From RGIG8767 sp045531685 (GTDB lineage Bacteria; Bacillota; Clostridia; Lachnospirales; Lachnospiraceae), in contig JAZSEL010000123.1 of the NCBI GenBank assembly GCA_045531685.1, positions 1 through 48,301 on the forward strand: 48,301 bases of DNA, read 5' to 3'. Every line of letters starts with the position of its first letter. Within the stretch, counting starts at the first letter, position 1. The position numbers and the translations under genes are program-made. Below are positions 34,542-43,082 of the stretch, in pieces. The notes under the pieces are model-generated. The model had not been told where the DNA came from. It searched no databases and saw nothing but the letters and a program-made list of their open reading frames with translations.

Positions 34542-34985
34542 TTAGTATTCCTCTTCTTCTGCCTCTTCGTCCTCATGAATATCGGACTTTGGTTTCTCCA
34601 GGCCTTCAATAACAATACCTTTCTTTTCCGCATAATCCCATAAGGCTGCATGAATAGCTTCTTCTGCCAGCAATGAACAATGTACCTTTACGGCAGGAAG
34701 TCCATCCAATGCTTCCATAACCGCCTTATTGGTAACTTTCATAGCCTCCTGAACGGTTTTGCCGATTACCAGCTCAGTTGCCATACTGCTGGTTGCTACT
34801 GCCGCACCACAGCCGAATGTCTTAAATTTGCAATCGCGGATTACCTGATTATCATCAATATCAAGGTAAATACGCATGATATCGCCACACTTTGCGTTAC
34901 CTACGGTTCCCACTCCGCTGGCATCCTCTATTTCTCCTACATTTCTTGGATTCTGAAAATGATCCATTACTTTTTCGCTGTACAT
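34542..34985 (-). CDS. nifU: Fe-S cluster scaffold protein, NifU/IscU type
   Basis: This scaffold assembles Fe-S clusters from sulfur delivered by NifS. The 147-aa protein has the three cluster cysteines in AKCGD, FGCGAA and VHCSLL, and an acidic C-terminal tail (EDEEAEEEEY). The family start MYSEKVMDHF fits the ATG at 34985, with AGAGGAG close before it. It lies 46 bp behind nifS and forms a nifS-nifU unit, as in many clostridia. Confidence 0.96.
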   Translation of the reverse strand: MYSEKVMDHFQNPRNVGEIEDASGVGTVGNAKCGDIMRIYLDIDDNQVIRDCKFKTFGCGAAVATSSMATELVIGKTVQEAMKVTNKAVMEALDGLPAVKVHCSLLAEEAIHAALWDYAEKKGIVIEGLEKPKSDIHEDEEAEEEEY

Positions 34986-35031
34986 AACTCCTCTTTCTGC
35001 CGCCAAAAACGGCCCTATCTGTTCTATCTGT

Positions 35032-36219
35032 TTATTTCTTTCTATTTTTCTTAATAAAGTCCTCGTATAACGGAGACATATTTCTCATATATTCTACGGT
35101 TTCCTTAATCACCGAAACGGTGTAATCCACATCCTCTTTGGTGGTTTCCTCGCTAAGAGTCAGACGGAGGGAACCATGGGCACGCTCATGCGGAAGTCCG
35201 ATGGCAAGTAACACATGGGATGGGTCTAACGAACCTGAAGTACACGCAGAACCACTGGATGCACAAATTCCCGCCATATCTAATTTAATCAACAGGGACT
35301 CCCCTTCTACAAATTCAAAACCAAAATGCACATTATTGGCAAGTCTCTTCTCTCTGTGTCCGTTCAACCAGCAATGCTCAATTTCTGTTTCTAACTTCTG
35401 AATGAAATAATCCCGAAGTTCAATCTCTTTTGCTGTTTTCTCTTCCATAATGGAGAAGGCACGTTTAACAGCTGCACCAAGTCCCACTATGCCGGTTACA
35501 TTTTCTGTGCCGGCTCTTCTTCCTCTCTCCTGCTGCCCGCCATGGACAAAGGAACGAAGCTTTAGACCGGTACGGATATATAAGAATCCCACTCCTTTTG
35601 GTCCGTTTAATTTGTGACCGCTGGCACTTAACATGTCAATATGATACTCGTCCACATTGATTGGCATCTGTCCAAATGCCTGAACCGCATCTGTATGGAA
35701 AACAATCTTATGCTCCTTAGCAATCTCTCCGATTTCCTTAATCGGCTGAATGGTTCCGATTTCATTATTGGCAAACATAACAGAAATCAAAATCGTATCC
35801 GGACGAATGGCTCTCTTTAACTGTTCCAAATCCACAATACCATTTTCGTCCACATTCAGATAAGTAACCTCGTACCCATTCTTCTCCAAATATTCACAGG
35901 TGTGAAGTACGGCATGATGCTCAATCTTGGATGTGATAATATGCTTGCCTTTCGCAGAATATGCTTCTGCCGCTGCCTTAATCGCCCAGTTGTCTGCTTC
36001 CGAGCCACCTGCTGTAAAATAAATCTCATTGGTCTTACAACCTAAAACTTCCGCAATTATCTCCCTACTCTCTGTCACCGCTTTCTTGCTCTGAGAACCG
36101 AGAGAATAAATACTGCTCGGATTACCGAAATGCTCCGTAAAATAAGGAAGCATTGCCGATACAACCTCCGGCGCAGTCTTGGTCGTTGCTGCGTTATCCA
36201 AATAAATTACTCTATCCAT
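35032..36219 (-). CDS. nifS: Cysteine desulfurase NifS
   Basis: NifS is a PLP enzyme that releases sulfur from cysteine for Fe-S clusters and tRNA thiolation. The 395-aa protein has the PLP Lys in SASGHKLNGPKG (near 203) and the catalytic Cys in SSGSACTSGSLDP (near 325). The N-terminal YLDNAATTK is classical. GAGGAG precedes the ATG. It is followed by nifU and then mnmA, the two likely sulfur acceptors. Confidence 0.97.
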   Translation of the reverse strand: MDRVIYLDNAATTKTAPEVVSAMLPYFTEHFGNPSSIYSLGSQSKKAVTESREIIAEVLGCKTNEIYFTAGGSEADNWAIKAAAEAYSAKGKHIITSKIEHHAVLHTCEYLEKNGYEVTYLNVDENGIVDLEQLKRAIRPDTILISVMFANNEIGTIQPIKEIGEIAKEHKIVFHTDAVQAFGQMPINVDEYHIDMLSASGHKLNGPKGVGFLYIRTGLKLRSFVHGGQQERGRRAGTENVTGIVGLGAAVKRAFSIMEEKTAKEIELRDYFIQKLETEIEHCWLNGHREKRLANNVHFGFEFVEGESLLIKLDMAGICASSGSACTSGSLDPSHVLLAIGLPHERAHGSLRLTLSEETTKEDVDYTVSVIKETVEYMRNMSPLYEDFIKKNRKK

Positions 36220-36340
36220 AAAAAACTCCTCGTATTAATTCCTACCATTTCACTTCGAATTCAAATATAGCACCGGACTTCCGTTCTGTCAACGCTCCCC
36301 AATGCATAATATTTAACAATCATAACATAAAAGAGGACTT

Positions 36341-37657
36341 ATGAAAATCCCCCGCTCTTCAATCATATACGGAACCATTGTCCTAACGGGAGTAAGCTTT
36401 TTATGCCGTGGAATTGGTTTTTTCTATCGCATGTTCATATCCCAGACCTTCGGAGAAGAAGGTATGGGAATTTATCAGTTAACTGCCCCCGTAATGTCTA
36501 TGGCTTTCTCATTATGTTGCGCCGGCTTTCAAACGGCCCTGTCCCGTTACGTGGCTGCCAATAAGGATGGAAAGAACGCTCTCTGCTTCCTGATATCCGG
36601 AATCATGATGACCACCGTGCTATCCTCCCTTCTCTCCTTGGGAATCTATCTGTCTTCTGATTTTCTTGCAGAATCCGTCCTATTAGAAGCGCGTACTGCC
36701 CCACTGTTGCGCCTCCTTGCCCTGGCCTTCCCGTTTTCTGCCATTCACTGCTGCGTGAACGGTTATTTTTATGGGATGAAAAAGGCGGAAATCCCTGCAC
36801 TCTTACAATTAGTCGAACAAATAACCCGGGTCGGAAGTGTACTCTTTCTTTGCTACTTATATGAAAATAATAACCACCAAATTACGCTGGCACTTACAGC
36901 TGCCGGCTCTGCCATTGCGGAATTTGTCAGTACTCTGGTATCCCTCTGTATTATTTTTCCCAAAATTACGGCTTTGCAGACAATTCCCTGTAAAAAGAAC
37001 TGCTTTTCCCTTTACTCTGCCGGTTGCCGGCTACTAACCATGGCAGTCCCTCTAAGCGCTACCAGAATCATTGTGAATCTTTTACAAAACCTGGAAAACA
37101 TATATATCCCTGAAATGTTACGGGAATACGGCTATTCCACCAAGGAATCCCTATCCCTGTTTGGTGTTCTGACCGGCATGACCCTTACTGTCATTTTATT
37201 GCCCTCTGCCTTGGTAAATTCCGTATCCGTCCTCCTGTTACCCCGGATATCCGAAGCCCAGGCAGACAGGCGCAATCAGGATATCTCACTGGTTATACGC
37301 CGTTCCCTTTATTTCTGTTGTATTCTTGGTTCCATATGCACCACCGGCTTTCTCCTCTTTGGCAGATGGGCCGGGGAATTTCTGTTCCACAGCCCGACAG
37401 CGGGAGAATACATTGTCAGCCTAAGCTTTATCTGTCCCTTTTTATATATTACCTCTTCACTGGGGAGTATTCTTCATGGATTGGGAAAGACCTATACAAC
37501 CCTTTTTATTAATGTAGGCAATCTTCTGCTTCGAATTGCTTCCGTCTTTTTCCTCATTCCCAAAATGGGGATTCCCGGATACATTCTGGGATTGTTAATG
37601 GGGCAGGTTTTTTCTGCTGTGGGTTGCATTATCAGCCTGAGGAAATATGCAACGTAA
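36341..37657 (+). CDS. SpoVB/MurJ-type polysaccharide flippase
   Basis: The 438-aa protein has about 12-14 hydrophobic helices and begins SIIYGTIVLTGVSFLCRGIGFFYR, as the SpoVB branch of the MOP exporters does. These proteins flip lipid-linked wall or spore-cortex precursors. Which lipid it moves cannot be read. It is divergent from nifS, with a 121-bp gap between them. GAGGA precedes the ATG. A SpoIIM-like gene lies 2.3 kb away, a second hint of spore-related ancestry. Confidence 0.88.
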   Translation: MKIPRSSIIYGTIVLTGVSFLCRGIGFFYRMFISQTFGEEGMGIYQLTAPVMSMAFSLCCAGFQTALSRYVAANKDGKNALCFLISGIMMTTVLSSLLSLGIYLSSDFLAESVLLEARTAPLLRLLALAFPFSAIHCCVNGYFYGMKKAEIPALLQLVEQITRVGSVLFLCYLYENNNHQITLALTAAGSAIAEFVSTLVSLCIIFPKITALQTIPCKKNCFSLYSAGCRLLTMAVPLSATRIIVNLLQNLENIYIPEMLREYGYSTKESLSLFGVLTGMTLTVILLPSALVNSVSVLLLPRISEAQADRRNQDISLVIRRSLYFCCILGSICTTGFLLFGRWAGEFLFHSPTAGEYIVSLSFICPFLYITSSLGSILHGLGKTYTTLFINVGNLLLRIASVFFLIPKMGIPGYILGLLMGQVFSAVGCIISLRKYAT

Positions 37658-37712
37658 TTAATAATTATACAAAAAAAATTAAATTATCATGTTATTCCAA
37701 GTTCATATGTGC

Positions 37713-37718
37713 TAGAAT
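37713..37718 (+). promoter_or_regulatory. Promoter upstream of aroF
   Basis: TGCTAGAAT is an extended -10 element, 74 bp before the DAHP synthase start. No good -35 is visible. The short leader has no T-box or Trp-type attenuator that I can recognise. Confidence 0.45.
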
Positions 37719-37791
37719 ATGAGTCGCAGGCTATCCGTTTTACACTGTAGTCTGTCAGGTTATCAGCCAATATACTTATATGAGGTGAATT

Positions 37792-38820
37792 ATGAGTTTT
37801 GAATTTATACAAAAGCTTCCTACTCCGGAAGAAATCCGTGAAGAATTCCCTATTCCTGCCGCACTTGTCCGGCTTAAAAAGGAACGGGATGCCTTAATCC
37901 ATGATGTAATAACCGGAAAAAGTGACAAATTCTTAGTAGTCGTAGGACCATGTTCTGCTGACAACGCGGATTCTGTGTGCGATTATGTGGAACGGTTAAG
38001 TAAAGTAAATGATAAGGTAAAGGACCGTCTGGTTCTGATTCCCCGTATCTATACCAACAAACCGCGTACTACAGGGGATGGCTATAAAGGAATCGTTCAC
38101 CAGCCGGACCCGGAGAAAAAAGAGGATTTCCGTCAGGGATTACTCGCTATGAGAGCCATGCATGTACGTGCCATGGAAGTATCCGGATTAACCAGTGCTG
38201 ACGAAATGCTCTATCCGGAAAACTGGGGATATGTCAGCGATATTTTATCCTACGTTGCCATCGGTGCCCGTTCCGTAGAAGACCAGCAGCATCGTTTGAC
38301 CGTAAGCGGTTTTGATATTCCTGCCGGCATGAAAAATCCTACCAGTGGTGATTTTTCCGTAATGCTTAATTCCGTTTATGCCGCACAGCACAGCCATTCC
38401 TTCACGTATCGCGGATACGAAGTTAAGACTTCCGGCAATCCTTTGGCACATACCATTTTACGTGGTTCTGTTAACAAACACGGAAGAAGTCTTCCTAACT
38501 ATCATTACGAAGACCTTACCACATTGCTTGAGCTGTATGCAGAGCGCGACCTTTTAAACCCTGCCTGCATTATTGATACCAATCACAATAACTCAAACAA
38601 AAAGTTCAAAGAACAGATTCGTATTACCAAAGAAGTTATCCATAGCAGAAGGGTAAACCCGGATATCCATACTCTGGTAAAGGGTGTTATGATTGAAAGC
38701 TATATCGAAGAAGGATGCCAGAAAATCGGCGAAGGTATCTATGGCAAATCCATTACCGACCCATGTCTTGGATTTGAAGACACCGAAAGATTATTATACG
38801 AAATTGCCGAATTGGTTTAA
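37792..38820 (+). CDS. aroF: 3-deoxy-7-phosphoheptulonate synthase
   Basis: DAHP synthase joins phosphoenolpyruvate and erythrose 4-phosphate, the first step to aromatic amino acids. The 342-aa protein is of the AroG/AroF (class I alpha) type: VVVGPCSADN near 55-65, PRIYTNKPRTTGDGYKG near 85-101 and late metal-binding segments such as DTNHNNSNKK. A feedback-regulatory N-terminal arm is present. AGGTG precedes the ATG. It stands alone with its own terminator. No other aro genes are in the window. Confidence 0.96.
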   Translation: MSFEFIQKLPTPEEIREEFPIPAALVRLKKERDALIHDVITGKSDKFLVVVGPCSADNADSVCDYVERLSKVNDKVKDRLVLIPRIYTNKPRTTGDGYKGIVHQPDPEKKEDFRQGLLAMRAMHVRAMEVSGLTSADEMLYPENWGYVSDILSYVAIGARSVEDQQHRLTVSGFDIPAGMKNPTSGDFSVMLNSVYAAQHSHSFTYRGYEVKTSGNPLAHTILRGSVNKHGRSLPNYHYEDLTTLLELYAERDLLNPACIIDTNHNNSNKKFKEQIRITKEVIHSRRVNPDIHTLVKGVMIESYIEEGCQKIGEGIYGKSITDPCLGFEDTERLLYEIAELV

Positions 38821-38821
38821 T

Positions 38822-38863
38822 CATGTTAAAAGCCGGAGCTTATATGCTCCGGCTTTTAACATG
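38822..38863 (+). terminator. Terminator after aroF
   Basis: An 18-bp perfect stem, from CATGTTAAAAGCCGGAGC to its complement, has a six-base loop and lies one base past the stop. The T run is inside the stem, so it can act in both directions. Confidence 0.82.
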
Positions 38864-38911
38864 TAATAAAAAATCGCAACGCTTATCTTTTGCTATTCTA
38901 TGTATATTATT

Positions 38912-39796
38912 TTATCCTCTCGGATGCGCTCTCTTATATACCTCACGCAAACGGTTCTGATTCATATTGGCATATATCTGTGTTGTAGAAATATCGGAAT
39001 GACCCAGCATTTCCTGCACACTCCTTAAATCGGCTCCGTTTTCAACCAAATGTGCGGCAAAGGAATGACGTAAGGTATGTGGCGTAATATCCGCCGTAAT
39101 CCCGGCCTTTTTAGCATAGTATTTAATCAGCTTCCAGAAGCCTTGACGGCTCATGGCTTTACCGGAACAGTTTACAAATAGAATATGGTTCTCCGCATCA
39201 TCCAGCATCTCTGCTCTTGCTAATTCCATATAGCGCAGAAGTGCCATTCTGGCTTTGGTTCCAAAAGGAATCATACGTTCCTTACTGCCATCCTTACAGG
39301 TAATATAATTCATCTGCAAGTTTAAATCTTCTATCTTAAGAGAAATCAACTCCGTTACCCGGATACCTGTTGCATATAAAAGCTCCAGCATGGCTTTATC
39401 CCGGATTTCTTTCGGATGATTCCCGGCCGGCTGCTCAAGCAGGGTAACCACCTCATTCATCGTCATAATCTCCGGAATCTTTTTCTCAATCTTAGGCACC
39501 TTTAAAGAACCTGAAATATCTTCTTTTAGGATTCCCTCTTCTAACAGGAAGTGAACCCATGCCTTAATAGATGCAATATTTCTGGAAACCGTTGTCGGCT
39601 TAAATCGTTCCTCACCCATCACATCTACATACGCTTCTACTTCCTTAGCACTTAACTGTGCCACTGAAGTTATCCCTCTATTCTCACAGAAGGTCTTAAA
39701 TTTCTTCAAGTCTCTTTGGTACGATAATTGTGTATTGGTGGAGGATTGTTTTACATTATGTAAATAAGATATGAACGAATCAATCTCTTTTTGCAT
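38912..39796 (-). CDS. xerD: Tyrosine recombinase XerD
   Basis: XerD acts with XerC at dif to resolve chromosome dimers. The 294-aa protein has the SAM-like N-terminal domain. The catalytic set is Arg in ATGIRVTELI, Lys near CKDGSKERM, HTLRHSF, GHSDISTT and the nucleophile in YANM. It ends in HPRG, as XerD proteins commonly do. The start at 39796 or the TTG two codons earlier are both possible. It lies beside a SpoIIM-like gene, the same pairing seen near Bacillus xerD (spoIIM-fur-xerD). I see no integrase context. Confidence 0.93.
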   Translation of the reverse strand: MQKEIDSFISYLHNVKQSSTNTQLSYQRDLKKFKTFCENRGITSVAQLSAKEVEAYVDVMGEERFKPTTVSRNIASIKAWVHFLLEEGILKEDISGSLKVPKIEKKIPEIMTMNEVVTLLEQPAGNHPKEIRDKAMLELLYATGIRVTELISLKIEDLNLQMNYITCKDGSKERMIPFGTKARMALLRYMELARAEMLDDAENHILFVNCSGKAMSRQGFWKLIKYYAKKAGITADITPHTLRHSFAAHLVENGADLRSVQEMLGHSDISTTQIYANMNQNRLREVYKRAHPRG

Positions 39797-39855
39797 ACTC
39801 AAAAACCTTTCCCCTCAATCTGACATACAATACCATTTTCTGTCGTCTAGTTGTC

Positions 39856-39884
39856 ATTATAATCAGATTTTGGCAGAAAAGCAA
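39856..39884 (-). promoter_or_regulatory. xerD promoter
   Basis: A -35 TTGCTT and a perfect -10 TATAAT are 17 bp apart, 60 bp before xerD. Confidence 0.65.
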
Positions 39885-39987
39885 CGAGTAAATTTGCCAT
39901 AAAATGGCTGTTTTAAGGCATTTTCGCACTTTTATACAAGATATCGGAAAGAGTTGATTTACTATGTACTACATATAGTATAATCAT

Positions 39988-40533
39988 TCAAAAAAATATT
40001 TTTATATAGCTATATATTAAATTGGGATTTACATAACTTTCAAGAACAATCCCTATTATGACAACCACTACTGCTAATAAAAGGGGACCTGTTCTGTTCT
40101 TGGTATACATGCGGCTCCTATCTGCTTCCCGGCAAATTAAACCATACGCCATCCAATAGCATATGAAGTGGGGAAAAAGTGCTGTAATGCACAATCCCAT
40201 TCCTTTTATCCCATACCATAAATAGAACAGCTTTAACATGATGCCAAAGACAAACCCCATCCACACAGCAACTCCAAGGCGCATTCCCTTTCTTACGGAC
40301 GTATGGGCCAACACCATGATAACTCCCATAATTAATCCTCTGCTTACCATGCACTGAATCAGTAATGCCTTCCGATTCCACCCGTTCTCTAACAATGAAC
40401 GGCTTAAAGCCTGATCCATCAAGGTGTTTTCAGGAAATTTTCCTCTTGCCATAAGGGTTACCCATGCAATTCCCAATAAGAATGCCAATGCAAAACATAT
40501 TTGTTGTTTCGTCGTTCCTCTATTTACTTTCAT
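39988..40533 (-). CDS. SpoIIM-like integral membrane protein
   Basis: The 181-aa protein has five or six membrane helices. It ends with VVVVIIGIVLESYVNP followed by a short tail, a pattern typical of the SpoIIM (DUF95) family. Its length and place beside xerD match spoIIM in sporulating Firmicutes, where SpoIIM joins SpoIIP and SpoIID in engulfment. Sequence similarity is only recognised by eye. The ATG at 40533 has a weak GGGAA site, and the upstream TTG has none better. Confidence 0.68.
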   Translation of the reverse strand: MKVNRGTTKQQICFALAFLLGIAWVTLMARGKFPENTLMDQALSRSLLENGWNRKALLIQCMVSRGLIMGVIMVLAHTSVRKGMRLGVAVWMGFVFGIMLKLFYLWYGIKGMGLCITALFPHFICYWMAYGLICREADRSRMYTKNRTGPLLLAVVVVIIGIVLESYVNPNLIYSYIKIFF

Positions 40534-40581
40534 ATATTCCCACAGATACAAAGCTTCTTTTCAATATATGCCTGCAGGAAT

Positions 40582-40621
40582 AAAAAAAAACTTGTCTTAG
40601 AGGAATTTCCAAGACAAGTTT
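40582..40621 (-). terminator. Terminator after the beta-helix lipoprotein gene
   Basis: AAACTTGTCTT pairs with AAGACAAGTTT and ends in nine T on the minus strand, 13 bp after the stop. Confidence 0.92.
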
Positions 40622-40633
40622 CCGTTTTTTGCA

Positions 40634-42292
40634 CTATTTTGATTCTGTCATGACATACATATTTCCGCCATCTGCTATTTCAACTTCTGTCATCATTTCC
40701 ATATCCCGCATATCGGCTCCCCAATTTCCGCCCGGGAATCCGCCACCTTTAAAATCACCGCCCGGGAATCCGCCACCAGGAAACTCTCCTTCCGGAAATT
40801 CGCCTTCCGGCATCTGTGGACGTTCTCCACCTTTGAATTCTCCGCCTGCAAAATCACCGCCCGGGAATCCGCCACCAGGGAATTCTCCTTCCGGAAATTC
40901 TCCTTCCGGCATCTGTGGACGTTCTCCATCAGGGAATTCTCCACCAGGGAATTCACCGCCCGGAAATCCGCCACCCGGCATCATCATACCCGGCATATTT
41001 CCCTCCGTCTTTGCAACAGACATTTGTACATCATTCTTCCATAATGTATAGGTTCCTTCTTTCAGTTCCTCCGATGACATTACCAGATAGGTAAATGCAT
41101 TTGGTGCTGTATATTCACAAACAACATCGCCCTTTTCATTTTTAAGGGTATAAGTAGCTCCTTCTTCTGCAGACTCCATAGCACTAAATACTGCATAAGT
41201 TGACTCACTCTCTGCAATCTCATCCAGCATATTACCGGTTGCAATAACCGTACCTCCATTCATATGAATTCCCTTATCCGAATCAATACCGGAGTCCATG
41301 CTCTTTCCGTATGCCGCAGAAGTAACGGTACCACCATTAATTACCAGCCAGCCGTTAGAATCGATTCCATCTCCCTCACCGGTAGAACCGTTTACCACAA
41401 TATTCAGGTTACCTCCATTAATAGTCGTAACGGAAATCCCGTCTTCATTGGTATTAATTCCGTCATTGCCGGAATTAATATTGATGGTTCCTCCATTAAT
41501 GGTTAAATGAAGTTCTGTATCCAAGCCTTCATTTTCCGCGTTAATATTTAGTACTCCTGTGCCCACTTCATCCCCGTTAATATTCATGGAACGCTTGGAA
41601 TAAAACGCAGCATCATATTTATGAAGCTTTTTACTGTCCACTACCTCTGTACCCGCTTCATTCAATTCCACAGACTTATAGATTCTCGCCACATAGGAAC
41701 CATTTACCGTATTTACCGAACCATCTGCAAGAATTACATTGGCTCCGGCACCTACCGTATTCACATCCTTATCGGCATCTTCTTCCTCTTTATCACCGCA
41801 TTCATATACATTGTAAAAAATTACCCCCGGTGCAACACTGCAGGTGATATCCAGATTGTTTAAAATTAATGTTACTCTGGCATCCAAATCCTCATCCGCA
41901 TCTTTTCCCAAATCAACAGCAATCTGTCCGGCCGATAAGGTACCACTGACTACATAATTACCCAGCTTTGTAATATGGATGACCGTATGCTTATCTGCTT
42001 CTTCCTGAGGGTGCTCATCATCCTTTGTTCCTTCCCCATAAGTGAAGTCCTGCCCCTCTAAGTAAAACACAATGTCATTGGCAACGTATACCGCATCCTC
42101 TTCCTTAGAAGAAATCGCTTCTCCATCTACCGTAATCCCTGTATCGGACAATTCAATAATCGATGCACTGTACTGTTTTGCCAGTTCCTCATTGGTTTTG
42201 CCCGTTGTTGCATCCTGATTCGCTGCTTTTTTGCATGCTGTCAAAGATGCCAACATGCAAAGTACCATAAGCGTTGTTACTATCTTTTTCAT
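40634..42292 (-). CDS. Cthe_2159-like beta-helix carbohydrate-binding lipoprotein with PGGEF repeats
   Basis: The 552-aa protein starts with a lipoprotein signal and lipobox LTAC (C20), so it is anchored outside. Residues about 90-400 show repeated rungs such as INGGTININSGNDGINT and HMNGGTVIATG. These match the right-handed beta-helix family typified by Cthe_2159, which binds polygalacturonate. The C-terminal 110 residues are Gly/Pro/Glu/Phe repeats (GEFPGG type). No catalytic motif is visible. A surface glycan-binding role is an inference. It is a single-gene unit with a strong terminator. Confidence 0.85.
   Translation of the reverse strand: MKKIVTTLMVLCMLASLTACKKAANQDATTGKTNEELAKQYSASIIELSDTGITVDGEAISSKEEDAVYVANDIVFYLEGQDFTYGEGTKDDEHPQEEADKHTVIHITKLGNYVVSGTLSAGQIAVDLGKDADEDLDARVTLILNNLDITCSVAPGVIFYNVYECGDKEEEDADKDVNTVGAGANVILADGSVNTVNGSYVARIYKSVELNEAGTEVVDSKKLHKYDAAFYSKRSMNINGDEVGTGVLNINAENEGLDTELHLTINGGTININSGNDGINTNEDGISVTTINGGNLNIVVNGSTGEGDGIDSNGWLVINGGTVTSAAYGKSMDSGIDSDKGIHMNGGTVIATGNMLDEIAESESTYAVFSAMESAEEGATYTLKNEKGDVVCEYTAPNAFTYLVMSSEELKEGTYTLWKNDVQMSVAKTEGNMPGMMMPGGGFPGGEFPGGEFPDGERPQMPEGEFPEGEFPGGGFPGGDFAGGEFKGGERPQMPEGEFPEGEFPGGGFPGGDFKGGGFPGGNWGADMRDMEMMTEVEIADGGNMYVMTESK
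40731..40985. repeat. Coding repeat for the PGGEF domain (99-bp unit)
   Basis: AAAATCACCGCCCGGGAATC recurs at 40751 and 40850, exactly 99 bp or 33 codons apart. The two units encode MPEGEFPEGEFPGGGFPGG-type blocks. Smaller 15-bp (five-codon) periodicity runs through the whole stretch. Such DNA is prone to length change by slippage or recombination. Confidence 0.85.
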
Positions 42293-42398
42293 ATACCTAT
42301 TATCCTCTTCCTAAATCAATCCTTGATTTTGACAGTATGCATGAATTATTCCTTTCACACAAGTATTTTGCCCAATCTTTCACAAAGATTTCACTCTC

Positions 42399-42935
42399 TT
42401 AGGAATGTAATTTTCTGTAGTAAGCAAGCAAGGCACAGATGGTTTTGGAATCCTGAATTTCCCCATTATCAATCATAGCTAACAGCTCCTCCAAGGAATA
42501 CTCAACGATATCCACATATTCATCCTCATCCAGTTCCTGCTCTCCTTCTGTCAAATCCTCTGCCAAATATATGTCTATTCTTTCATTACAAAAGGCAACT
42601 GTTGTGCGGATGGATAAAAGGAAGGAATATTTTCCCGCTTTATAGCCGGTTTCTTCTTCCAGTTCGCGGAGTGCCGCTGTTTCCATATCTTCTCCCGGAT
42701 TGATACCCCCTGCCGGAATCTCCACTGTTTCTCTTTCTAACGCATTACGATACTGACGTACCATAACCAGTTTTCCGTTTTTCTTTACCGCCACACAGGC
42801 CGCTGCACCCTTATGATCAATAAAATCCCACACAGCTGTATTTCCGTTCGGCACCTTCATGGTGTCATGATAATAATCAATAATGGCACCTTTCTTTACC
42901 AATGTTCTATCCACACGTTCATATCCCTTTGCCAT
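42399..42935 (-). CDS. Nudix hydrolase, ADP-ribose pyrophosphatase type
   Basis: The 178-aa protein has a complete Nudix box, GGINPGEDMETAALRELEEE followed by TGY, near residues 76-98. The lead-in VAVKKNGKLVMVRQYRNA and the IPAGG motif are typical of NudF-type ADP-ribose pyrophosphatases. It would cleave ADP-ribose to AMP and ribose 5-phosphate. GGAGA before the ATG fixes the start. It lies 147 bp behind the aminotransferase gene, with a hairpin between. Confidence 0.93.
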   Translation of the reverse strand: MAKGYERVDRTLVKKGAIIDYYHDTMKVPNGNTAVWDFIDHKGAAACVAVKKNGKLVMVRQYRNALERETVEIPAGGINPGEDMETAALRELEEETGYKAGKYSFLLSIRTTVAFCNERIDIYLAEDLTEGEQELDEDEYVDIVEYSLEELLAMIDNGEIQDSKTICALLAYYRKLHS

Positions 42936-43042
42936 TTTTCCTTCTCCTTTTCCTATGCATATACGATTACCATTGAAATCACACCTTCTTACTGCTTGTC
43001 TGACTGCGTGTGATACCGGTACTTTCTTTTGACATAATTATA

Positions 43043-43070
43043 GGGCATAACTGTTAAAACAGCCATGCCC
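43043..43070 (-). terminator. Hairpin after the aminotransferase gene
   Basis: GGGCATGGCTGTT pairs with AACAGTTATGCCC with one mismatch, 13 bp past the stop. The T tail is weak (TATAATTAT). Confidence 0.55.
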
Positions 43071-43082
43071 TTTTCATAATTC

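Noticed and set aside
38912..39796. Phage or element integrase
   Set aside because: Its length, motifs and the HPRG end match housekeeping XerD. No attachment repeats or phage genes are nearby.
40629..41051. Plus-strand proline/serine-rich ORF
   Set aside because: It is the antisense reading of the PGGEF repeat.
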